DNA of 64,000 bases from Methylocystis echinoides. Lineage in GTDB: Bacteria > Pseudomonadota > Alphaproteobacteria > Rhizobiales > Beijerinckiaceae. Shown in pieces: positions 57,451 to 64,000 of this stretch. The stretch covers positions 3,286,501 through 3,350,500 of the forward strand of contig NZ_CP156084.1 of assembly GCF_040687965.1 (NCBI RefSeq). The letters are read 5' to 3'. The notes beneath the pieces are model-generated. The model was not told the origin of the DNA, did no database searches, and saw only the letters and a list, made by a program, of their open reading frames with translations. A program made the position numbers and the translations under genes. Position 1 is the first letter of the stretch. Every line of letters starts with the position of its first letter.

Positions 57451-59517
57451 ATGGGTAAAATGGCCGAGGTGGTGGTCGGTTGCGGTCCCGACGAAGGGAG
57501 GCGCGCCGTCGACGTGGCGCTGGGCCTCGACCGTTCCCAGAATTTCGCCCGCGCGCAGCAGCTTGGCCAGATCGGCTGGTGGCGGCTCGACACGCGCCGG
57601 AACGTCTTGACCTGGTCCGAGGAGAATTACCGGATCTTTGGCGTAACGCTCGGCGCCTCGCAGACCTACGAGACCTTTCTCGAAGCGGTCCATCCCGACG
57701 ACCGTGACTATGTCGACGAGAGATGGAACGCCGCGCTTCGTGGCGAGCCGTATGACCTCGAGCACCGCATCATCGTCGACGGCGCCGTCAAATGGGTCCG
57801 CGAAAAGGCCGATCTGGACTTCGACGCGAACGGCAATCTGCTCGGCGGTTTTGGGATCACACAGGACATAACCGACCGCAAAGCCGTCGAAACGGCGCTG
57901 CAATGGAGCGTGCGCCGCAACGAGCTTCTGTCGAACACCGCCGCCCGGCTTCTGCAGTCGCGCGACGTCCAGGGCGTCGTCTCCGAGCTTTGCGCGGAGT
58001 TGATGCGGTTCATCAATTGCGACGTCTTTTTCAACTTCGTCGTCGACGAGAGCGCGAAGCGCCTGCGCCTCAACGCCTGCGGGGGCATCGGCGAGGCGGA
58101 AGCCGCGCAGATCGAATGGCTGGATTTCGGCGTTGCGATTTGCGGTTGTGTCGCGCGCGACGGCGAACGCATCATTGCCGAACACATTTCCTGCCACGAG
58201 GACGTGCGCACGGCGCTGGTGAAATCCTTGGGCGTCGAAGCCTATTGCTGCCATCCGCTGCTCTCGCAGGGCAAATTGATCGGTACGCTGTCTTTCGGCG
58301 CAAAATCCCGCCCGACGTTCACGCTCGACGAGATCGAGGTCATGCAGGCGGTCAGCCATCTCGTCGCCATGGCGATGGCGCGGCTCAAAATGGAGCAGGC
58401 GCTGAGAGACTCAGCGCGGCGCAAGGACGAGTTTCTGGCAACGCTCGCGCATGAATTGCGCAATCCGCTCGCGCCGATCCGCACCGGCCTGCACCTGTTG
58501 CGGCAGTTCGACAGGCAGGACCCGAATGCGCCGCGCGTTCAGGAGATGATGGCGCGGCAGGTCGACCATATCGTCAGGCTCGTTGACGACCTGATGGAAG
58601 TGTCGCGCATCCGCAGCGGCAAGATCGAGCTGAAGATGGAGCGCGTCGACGTCCCCACCATTATCCACCAGGCCATAGAGGCGAGCCGGCCCTTCCTCGA
58701 CGCCAGCGGGATCGCCCTGTCGGTGCGCGTGCCGACCCGGCCGCTCCATATCGAGGCCGATCCTGTGCGGCTGACGCAGGTCATCTGCAACCTTCTCAAT
58801 AATGCGGCGAAATACACAGAAGCCGGCGGCCGCGTCGATATTGAGGCGCATGCCCGGGACGACCAGGCGGTTGTGAGCGTCGCCGATACCGGAGCGGGCA
58901 TTCCGCCCGAGATGCTGCCTCATATCTTCGAGCTTTTCGCTCAGGTCGACCGCACCCGCGACCGCGCGCAAGGGGGGCTGGGGATCGGATTGGCGTTGGT
59001 GCGCACGCTCGTGACCATGCATGGGGGCGAGGCGACCGCCGAGAGCGCGGGGCCGGGGCGGGGCAGCCGTTTCGTCCTGCGTCTCCCCCTGTCGCAGGGC
59101 GCAGCCTGCGCGGTCCCGCAGGAATCTGGATCGCAGGGCAAGCTGGCGCCGCCGCCCGAGCGCGTGCTCGTCATCGACGACAATGAGGACGCGGCCATCA
59201 GCATGGCGATGTTATTGCGCGCCATGGGCGCCGAGGTCCGCGCCGCCTATGACGGCGCGCGCGGGATCGAGACTTTCGAGAGCTTCCTGCCGGGGCTGGT
59301 GTTCCTCGATCTCGGCATGCCGGGCATCGACGGTTTCGAAACGGCCCGCCGCCTGCGGGCCATCCCGGCCGGCAGGTCGGCGACCATTGTCGCGCTCACG
59401 GGGTGGGGCGGCGAAGAAACGCGGCGCCAAACGCGCGAAGCGGGGTTCGATCTTCACATGACCAAGCCCGCCTCGCTGGAGGACGTTGCAAAGGCCTTCG
59501 CTTTCGCCCGGGTCTAG
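57451..59517 (+). CDS. Cytosolic PAS-GAF hybrid histidine kinase with receiver domain
   Basis: 688 residues without membrane helices. PAS domain (about 30-145, IGWWRLDTRRNVLTWSEENYRIFG, with a PAC-type end GGFGITQDITDRK), GAF domain (about 170-310, with several cysteines: NCD, CGG, ICGCVA, YCCHP), HisKA with His334 (LATLAHELRNPLAP), HATPase (about 440-555, NLLNNAAKYTEAGG, DTGAGIPPEM, GIGLAL), and a receiver domain with Asp620 (LVFLDLGMPGIDG). No output regulator is nearby. Confidence 0.92.
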   Translation: MGKMAEVVVGCGPDEGRRAVDVALGLDRSQNFARAQQLGQIGWWRLDTRRNVLTWSEENYRIFGVTLGASQTYETFLEAVHPDDRDYVDERWNAALRGEPYDLEHRIIVDGAVKWVREKADLDFDANGNLLGGFGITQDITDRKAVETALQWSVRRNELLSNTAARLLQSRDVQGVVSELCAELMRFINCDVFFNFVVDESAKRLRLNACGGIGEAEAAQIEWLDFGVAICGCVARDGERIIAEHISCHEDVRTALVKSLGVEAYCCHPLLSQGKLIGTLSFGAKSRPTFTLDEIEVMQAVSHLVAMAMARLKMEQALRDSARRKDEFLATLAHELRNPLAPIRTGLHLLRQFDRQDPNAPRVQEMMARQVDHIVRLVDDLMEVSRIRSGKIELKMERVDVPTIIHQAIEASRPFLDASGIALSVRVPTRPLHIEADPVRLTQVICNLLNNAAKYTEAGGRVDIEAHARDDQAVVSVADTGAGIPPEMLPHIFELFAQVDRTRDRAQGGLGIGLALVRTLVTMHGGEATAESAGPGRGSRFVLRLPLSQGAACAVPQESGSQGKLAPPPERVLVIDDNEDAAISMAMLLRAMGAEVRAAYDGARGIETFESFLPGLVFLDLGMPGIDGFETARRLRAIPAGRSATIVALTGWGGEETRRQTREAGFDLHMTKPASLEDVAKAFAFARV

Positions 59518-59624
59518 GGGCGGCTCTACCGCTGCCTTGACCTTAGCTTGCAACAAGCTTGAACTGTGCTATACAGCATTTGCCACACCGTCGTGTTATT
59601 TTATGGCGATTGCTGGGGTCCCGT

Positions 59625-60827
59625 TTGACAAGACAAGACATTGCGACGCTGACGTCACTGAGGTTTTTCGCCGCTGCGATGGTGGTAATTGGACACTCGA
59701 ATGGGACCTTTGGTCTTCCTCAAGAGTGGACAAGACTATTCCCGTCCTATCAGGGCGTGTCTTTTTTCTTTGTTCTGTCTGGTTTTATACTTACATTGAG
59801 ATATCCGCGCCTCAAATCTTTTGAGGAGAGCCGCCGCTTCTTGGTGGCTCGATTTGCGCGAATTTGGCCCCTTCATGCTGTCGCGTTCTTCTCCTTGTTC
59901 TGGGCGCTGGATTGGGTTCCACACTACCTTTCAACTCCAGAAGGCAGCGCCGCTGCTGTGCTCAATCTGTCGCTGCTTCAGGCATGGTCGCCCTATACAT
60001 GCTACAATATGAGCTATAACGCGGTGTCGTGGAGCATTTCCGTAGAGGCGTTCTTCTACGTCGCGTTCATCGGGCTCGTGCAACTCAGAGACCGACACTG
60101 GCGCCTCCTGCCGATCGTCGGGCTCGTCCCGGCCATCGCGCTGATTTGGCTCGCCAATTCGCTGAATTTGCCGGTCGTCGACCGCCACTCAGCCAGCCTC
60201 GATACCGTTCTTTACGTTAATCCGCTGGCCCGGCTGTTCGAGTTCACCCTCGGGATGAGCGCGGCGGTCCTCTTCGAACGCTTCTCGCCCATGGCGCCAA
60301 AAGGCTTGTTTCTCGGGACCGGGCTAGAGCTGGCGGGCGTCGCGCTATTTGGACTTTCGCTCACGCTGAACACGGAATTTTACATAAAACACTACCCCGG
60401 CCATCTCTTGCCCGCATCACTTGGTTTCTGGTTGGAGCGATCGGGAGAGGCGCCAATCTTCGCCGTTATCATTATGATATTTGCCGCGCAGAAAGGTGTG
60501 CTTTCTCGCGTATTATCGCAGCGGCTTTACGTCGTCGCAGGAGAAATAAGTTTCGCTATTTATATGCTTCATCAAATTATTCAGAGCTATATCTTGAGAA
60601 GCAGCGGGCTGCCGCACAGTATGGCGTTCGCGCTGTTCATCCTTTTGACGATCTGGCTGTCTTATCTGGCGTGGCGCTATATCGAGACGCCGGCGCGAAG
60701 CGCGATCCTCGCGTGGTCGAGGGGCGAGGGCTGCGCTGCGATCGTTTCAAATAGGGCGGGCGCCTCAGATGGCGCGGACGCGCGACGAAAACGCCGAGAT
60801 GACGGCTCCGTCGAAATTGGCTGTTGA
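59625..60827 (+). CDS. Acyltransferase 3 (OafA/YrhL-like) membrane O-acyltransferase
   Basis: About 400 residues with around ten membrane helices. The catalytic-type opening SLRFFAAAMVVIGHSNG (R...H) and SFFFVLSGFILTLRY plus RRFLVARFARIWPLH match the family that acetylates lipopolysaccharide O-antigen, capsule or peptidoglycan from an acyl donor. Start is uncertain: TTG at 59625 fits the family; the frame reaches back to a TTG at 59559. Its first 300 bases are clearly AT-richer than neighbours, a sign of transfer. The C-terminal 40 residues are charged and cytosolic. Confidence 0.85.
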   Translation: MTRQDIATLTSLRFFAAAMVVIGHSNGTFGLPQEWTRLFPSYQGVSFFFVLSGFILTLRYPRLKSFEESRRFLVARFARIWPLHAVAFFSLFWALDWVPHYLSTPEGSAAAVLNLSLLQAWSPYTCYNMSYNAVSWSISVEAFFYVAFIGLVQLRDRHWRLLPIVGLVPAIALIWLANSLNLPVVDRHSASLDTVLYVNPLARLFEFTLGMSAAVLFERFSPMAPKGLFLGTGLELAGVALFGLSLTLNTEFYIKHYPGHLLPASLGFWLERSGEAPIFAVIIMIFAAQKGVLSRVLSQRLYVVAGEISFAIYMLHQIIQSYILRSSGLPHSMAFALFILLTIWLSYLAWRYIETPARSAILAWSRGEGCAAIVSNRAGASDGADARRKRRDDGSVEIGC

Positions 60828-60862
60828 CGGCCGGGCCCAGTCGCCGCCCGGTTCCTAGCCTG

Positions 60863-61438
60863 TCAAATAAGCTGCTGCGGCGCAATCGCCGAGACGATCC
60901 ACGCGTGCAGCGCGCCCATGGCCACGGTCAAGAAAAGCGTCACCAGCGTGAAGACGTCCAGATTGTCTTTGGGAACGCGCATCATGCGGGTGAGGCCCTG
61001 CGAGAAGACGTAAACCCCATAAAAACCGAGAACGTCGAGGAAGCGCAGCCCCGGCACGAGACCGAAGCCGGCCGCGAGCCACGCCGGGGTGTAGGAATAG
61101 GCGGCGAGCGTCAGCGCCCTCCGGTCGTCGCTCTTGCCGTCGAAATGGGGCGCGGCCATGGAAATCACGAAGGCGACCACGAACAGGGCCGGCAGGCTCA
61201 ACAGATATTGGACGGCTGCGCGGAAAAGCCCGGCGGTGAACGTCGGATGAAGCCCGCGCGCGCCAAAGAGCCAGGCGCCGAGAAAGCTGGCGAAAGGCGG
61301 AATGGCCGCGAGAATGACGATGTAGCGACGGTAGAGGTCGAAGATCGACGTTCTTTCCGTCTCGATCAGCTCCCATTCCTTCTGCGGGGCCAGGATCAAG
61401 CCTTTGACTCGTGAAATCAGCTCCTTCATAGCGTCCAT
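60863..61438 (-). CDS. Yip1 family integral membrane protein
   Basis: 191 residues with about five helices. It fits the bacterial Yip1 domain (LISRVKGLILAPQKEWELIE at the N-terminus, LAAYSYTPAWLAAGFGLVPGLRFLDVLGFYGVYVFSQGL in the middle), of unknown function. Start 61438 (MDAMKEL) matches relatives. Upstream divergent gene begins at 61598, giving a 159-bp shared promoter region. Confidence 0.82.
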   Translation of the reverse strand: MDAMKELISRVKGLILAPQKEWELIETERTSIFDLYRRYIVILAAIPPFASFLGAWLFGARGLHPTFTAGLFRAAVQYLLSLPALFVVAFVISMAAPHFDGKSDDRRALTLAAYSYTPAWLAAGFGLVPGLRFLDVLGFYGVYVFSQGLTRMMRVPKDNLDVFTLVTLFLTVAMGALHAWIVSAIAPQQLI

Positions 61439-61597
61439 CCGATTGGTTTCAGGCTCTTTTCGTTGGTCCGCGGGGCCACGGCGCCTGCTCAGCCACTTGG
61501 CGCTTGCCCGCGGCCTTCTTACATGCGAGGGAGTGCTCAGGCCAGTAGCGGCCTCGCTTCCGAAGCATGACCGATGAGGTCTAACCCGACGGGCTGC

Positions 61598-62593
61598 ATG
61601 AAAAAACTGGCAGAATACTTCTGGCCCGTAGTCGGGCTCGCCGCAGTCGTCGGATCGTTCTACCTGCTCTACCACGAGTTTCAGGGCGAGTCCGTCGGAA
61701 CGGAAGTCTGGGCCAACCTAAAGGCCATCCCCACGACCGACTATTTCTTCGCCTTTCTGTCGACGCTCGTCGCCTATGCGGCTCTGGCTTGGTACGATCG
61801 TATTGCGCTGCTGCATCTCGGGGTGAAGCACATCTCGTGGATGTTCATCTCGATGTGCTCCTTCACCACTTACGCGCTGTCGCATAATATCGGCGCGAGC
61901 GTCTTCTCGGGCGCCATGGTGCGGTACCGCGCCTATTCGACGAAGGGCCTGTCGGCGACGCAGGTCGCGGCGCTGGTGGTGCTCTGCTCCTACACTTTCG
62001 CCTTCGGCAATGTTCTCCTTGGCGGGCTGCTGCTCACCTACGATCCGGGCATGATGCAGCGCCTGTCCGGCTTCCTGCCGGATATCTTCACGCATCCGCA
62101 CGCGGCCCGCACGGTCGGATTGCTCTGCCTTGGTTTCGTCGCGCTCTATATCGCGGGCTCGCTGATGCATTTCCGGCCGTTCCGCTTCGGCCGCTTCGAG
62201 ATTCTCTATCCGCGCCCCGACATCATGGTGCGGCAGCTGTTCGCGGCGCCGCTGGAGCTGATCGGCGCCGCCGGCATCATCTATTTCGCGCTGCCCGAGC
62301 AGGGAAATCCAGGCTATATCGTTGTCCTCGGGGCCTTTCTCTTGTCCTTCTCGGCGGCGCTCGTCTCCCATGCGCCGGGCGGGCTCGGCGTTTTCGAACT
62401 CATCTTCATCAATCTGATGCCGGACGTCCCGCGCCTGCAGGTGCTGGCCGCGCTGCTGGTCTGGCGGCTTTTCTATCTCATCATTCCGCTGCTCGCGGCG
62501 CTCATCGTCGTGGCGCTGTTCGAGCGCAAGAAGCTCGTCGAAAAGCTGCGCCACGCCGTCGAGGGCGAGACGGAAGGACCGCCGCCTGCGTAG
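61598..62593 (+). CDS. YbhN/UPF0104 (lysylphosphatidylglycerol synthase-type) membrane protein
   Basis: 331 residues with about eight helices, the flippase-like part of the lysylphosphatidylglycerol synthase family but without the C-terminal catalytic domain, so lipid lysylation is unlikely. Motifs: SMCSFTTYALSHNIGASVFSGAMVRYRAYSTKGLS, and the VSHAPGGLGVFELI block typical of the family. Role probably in lipid or polyprenol handling; unproven. Start 61598 (MKKLAEYFWP) chosen over 61574. Confidence 0.83.
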   Translation: MKKLAEYFWPVVGLAAVVGSFYLLYHEFQGESVGTEVWANLKAIPTTDYFFAFLSTLVAYAALAWYDRIALLHLGVKHISWMFISMCSFTTYALSHNIGASVFSGAMVRYRAYSTKGLSATQVAALVVLCSYTFAFGNVLLGGLLLTYDPGMMQRLSGFLPDIFTHPHAARTVGLLCLGFVALYIAGSLMHFRPFRFGRFEILYPRPDIMVRQLFAAPLELIGAAGIIYFALPEQGNPGYIVVLGAFLLSFSAALVSHAPGGLGVFELIFINLMPDVPRLQVLAALLVWRLFYLIIPLLAALIVVALFERKKLVEKLRHAVEGETEGPPPA

Positions 62594-62657
62594 GCCGCGG
62601 GACATCCCTCCCTGCAAGGGGGAGAGACGGGGAAGCTTTGGACGTCGCCGGTAGCGC

Positions 62658-62933
62658 TCAGATGCGATACTGCTGGAGGCGGGTGGTGCGCAGGCCAGCG
62701 AGGCCGTGCTGGTCGATCGACATTTGCCAGCTCAAGAACTCGTCGACCGTAAGCGTGTAGCGACTGCACGCCTCGTCGAGCGAGAGAAGTCCGCCGCGCA
62801 CCGCGGCGACGACTTCCGCCTTGCGGCGAATGACCCAGCGCTTTGTCGTCGGCGGGGGGAGGTCGGCGATGGTCAGTGGGCTGCCGTCGGGGCCGATCAC
62901 ATATTTGACACGCGGACGATGCGTCTCGGTCAT
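62658..62933 (-). CDS. sciP: SciP-like CtrA inhibitor (DUF1153)
   Basis: 91 residues with a central helix-turn-helix-like block TTKRWVIRRKAEVVAAVRGGLLSLDEACSRYTLTVDEFLSW and end HGLAGLRTTRLQQYRI, nearly the same as Caulobacter SciP. In Caulobacter, SciP binds CtrA and blocks its recruitment of RNA polymerase in swarmer cells. The N-terminal VKYVIGPDGSPLTIADLPPP also matches. With rcdA and cpdR it makes three CtrA-control genes in the window. Monocistronic. Confidence 0.9.
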   Translation of the reverse strand: MTETHRPRVKYVIGPDGSPLTIADLPPPTTKRWVIRRKAEVVAAVRGGLLSLDEACSRYTLTVDEFLSWQMSIDQHGLAGLRTTRLQQYRI

Positions 62934-63082
62934 TTCGTCGAACTCACAAACTCTACAATCACACAGTGGCGACGTTATAGCGCAAGCCCTTTTAATATTT
63001 GCCTAAAGGACCAAACGCTTAGGCGAATGGATTTAAACCAATTGTTAGAAGGTGCGGCGCCGGCCCCGCTTGTTGATCCGCC

Positions 63083-63805
63083 TCAAAAACGCGTCGTCAG
63101 CTGCGTGAGCCATTCCGGCGAGGCGGACACCAGCGCGGCTTCGAGAGACTTGTCCGCGCCGCTGACGATCAATACGCCGAGCGCCAGAAACAGAAGTCCC
63201 AGCGCCTGTTTCAGTCCCTTCGAGGCAGCAAGGAGCGGATCGCGCCAGCGCGCGAAAGCCTGGCGCGACAGCAGGCCGAGAAGGAGCAGGGGCGCGGCGG
63301 CGCCGAGGCCGAAGACGCCCATGGTCGCGCCGACGGCGGGAATATCCTCGCCTTGCGCCGCCAGAACTGAGGCCGCGCCCAGGGTCGGCCCGACGCAGGG
63401 GCTCCAGACCGCGCCAAGCAGCAGCCCGACGGTAAATTGCCCGAACAGGCCGCGCGATCGCGTATCGCCGAAGGCGGCGTTGAGCCGGTCGCTCATCGGC
63501 CCCGCCGCGGCGGCGACCCGGGCCTGTAGGACCGGGAAGAGCAGAAGCACGCCAAGAGCGATCATCAAGGCCGCCGCCGCGCCTCGGAAGACGTCGACGT
63601 CGAGGCCGATGGAAAAACCGATCGTCGCCACGAAAAGCCCGATGACGACAAAGGAGAGCGCGACCCCCAGGGCGAGCAGAGCCGGCGCCCATTTATGTTC
63701 AGCCGCCGCCGCGCCCAGCACGAGCGGCAGCAGCGGCAGCACGCAGGGAGAGAGCGCCGAAAGCAGCCCGGCGAGAAAAGCGAGGCCGAGGGCGCCGGCG
63801 CCCAT
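63083..63805 (-). CDS. ccdA: CcdA-type cytochrome c biogenesis / thiol transport protein
   Basis: 240 residues with six membrane helices, the DsbD-core-type thiol:disulfide transporter that carries reducing power from cytosolic thioredoxin to the periplasm. The two redox cysteines are in LSPCVLPLLPL and AVWSPCVGPTLG. ATG at 63805 lies one base from the stop of the thioredoxin gene upstream, which makes a thioredoxin-CcdA pair likely. The TlpA-like protein at 30.4 kb could be a periplasmic acceptor, by inference. Confidence 0.9.
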   Translation of the reverse strand: MGAGALGLAFLAGLLSALSPCVLPLLPLVLGAAAAEHKWAPALLALGVALSFVVIGLFVATIGFSIGLDVDVFRGAAAALMIALGVLLLFPVLQARVAAAAGPMSDRLNAAFGDTRSRGLFGQFTVGLLLGAVWSPCVGPTLGAASVLAAQGEDIPAVGATMGVFGLGAAAPLLLLGLLSRQAFARWRDPLLAASKGLKQALGLLFLALGVLIVSGADKSLEAALVSASPEWLTQLTTRF

Positions 63806-63806
63806 G

Positions 63807-64000
63807 TCAGAGCGCCTTGTCGAGCAGGTCGGAGATGGCTTTGGGATTGGTCTCGCCAACCGAGCGGCCGACTTCCTTCCCGCCCTTGAAGACGATGATC
63901 GTGCTCTGCGCGGAGGCCTTCAACGCCCGCACCGCCTCTTTCTGGCCGTCGAAATCCACGCGGAACGCTTCCGCGCCCGAGAATTTGGGATCGGCTTCGA
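63807..64000 (-). CDS. Thioredoxin family protein (C-terminal part only)
   Basis: 64 residues are visible before the window ends; the active site is outside. The frame ends ...VDFDGQKEAVRALKASAQSTIIVFKGGKEVGR...GETNPKAISDLLDKAL, which matches the C-terminal half of thioredoxins (the STIIVFKGGKEVGR strand and final helix). One base separates its stop from the ccdA ATG, so it is a probable cytosolic partner or electron donor for CcdA. Confidence 0.8.
   Translation of the reverse strand, partial: EADPKFSGAEAFRVDFDGQKEAVRALKASAQSTIIVFKGGKEVGRSVGETNPKAISDLLDKAL

Overview
The window is 64 kb of GC-rich (roughly two-thirds G+C), gene-dense chromosome from an alphaproteobacterium, most likely of the order Hyphomicrobiales (Rhizobiales). 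The clade is shown by the CtrA-control proteins RcdA, CpdR and SciP (DUF1153), a cysteine-free magnesium-type ALA dehydratase, a mmgR/suhB-like small RNA, a ROSE-type RNA thermometer before an Hsp20 gene, and many small rhizobial-type secreted proteins. A periplasmic PCu(A)C-type copper protein whose predicted mature N-terminus is histidine, together with a membrane-anchored periplasmic protein of a type I associate with methane and ammonia oxidisers, hints at a methanotroph of the Methylocystis/Methylosinus type. That last point is inference. I see no rRNA, tRNA, CRISPR array, phage, insertion sequence or replication origin; this is core chromosome, not an island.

Layout. 0-8.5 kb: copper protein, small membrane proteins, GT87 glycosyltransferase, aspartate aminotransferase, SRPBCC protein, Fe/Mn superoxide dismutase, periplasmic anchored protein, CBS-domain protein. 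8.5-18 kb: exonuclease III, YcjF-like protein, plsY-dprA, ruvX, and gatC-gatA-(chorismate mutase)-gatB. 18-24 kb: histone H1-like protein behind a 636-bp regulatory-looking gap, hemB, flavodoxin-fold reductase, DUF1036, pyruvate kinase, cold shock protein. 24-32 kb: acetyltransferase-suhB, a probable small RNA, rcdA, rpmE, cpdR, N-formylglutamate amidohydrolase-hisN, a lysophospholipase-like hydrolase, a thioredoxin-like protein, and a thermometer-controlled hsp20. 33-39.6 kb: gltB-gltD. 39.7-49 kb: L,D-transpeptidase, SGNH hydrolase, RNase T2, rlmJ, GST, BON-LysM protein, pteridine-reductase-like SDR, tsaD, PLD-like nuclease, gpsA. 49-59.5 kb: two hybrid histidine kinases flanking ilvD, Uma2, an unusual acyl-carrier-like protein, a TPR protein, RutE-like and DoxX proteins, pgsA-moaD-moaE. 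59.6-64 kb: an AT-richer acyltransferase, Yip1 and YbhN-like membrane proteins, sciP, ccdA and a cut-off thioredoxin gene.

How it works together. Most genes are housekeeping: translation fidelity (gatCAB, tsaD, rlmJ, rpmE), phospholipid synthesis (plsY, gpsA, pgsA), nitrogen and amino acid metabolism (gltBD, aatA, ilvD, hisN), haem, molybdopterin and DNA handling. Three regulators of the master cell-cycle factor CtrA lie in one window: rcdA and cpdR 0.5 kb apart, sciP 35 kb away. Two convergent gene ends (pyk/csp and gltD-distal/L,D-transpeptidase) carry copies of the same 51-bp palindromic repeat.

I did not find a clearly undescribed multigene system. The best leads are the histidine-brace copper protein candidate, the RNA thermometer, the suhB-side small RNA, the acyl-carrier-like protein lacking its attachment serine, and the inverted repeats in front of the histone-like gene. 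Starts were moved from the longest reading frame wherever a ribosome site, signal peptide or family alignment argued for it.
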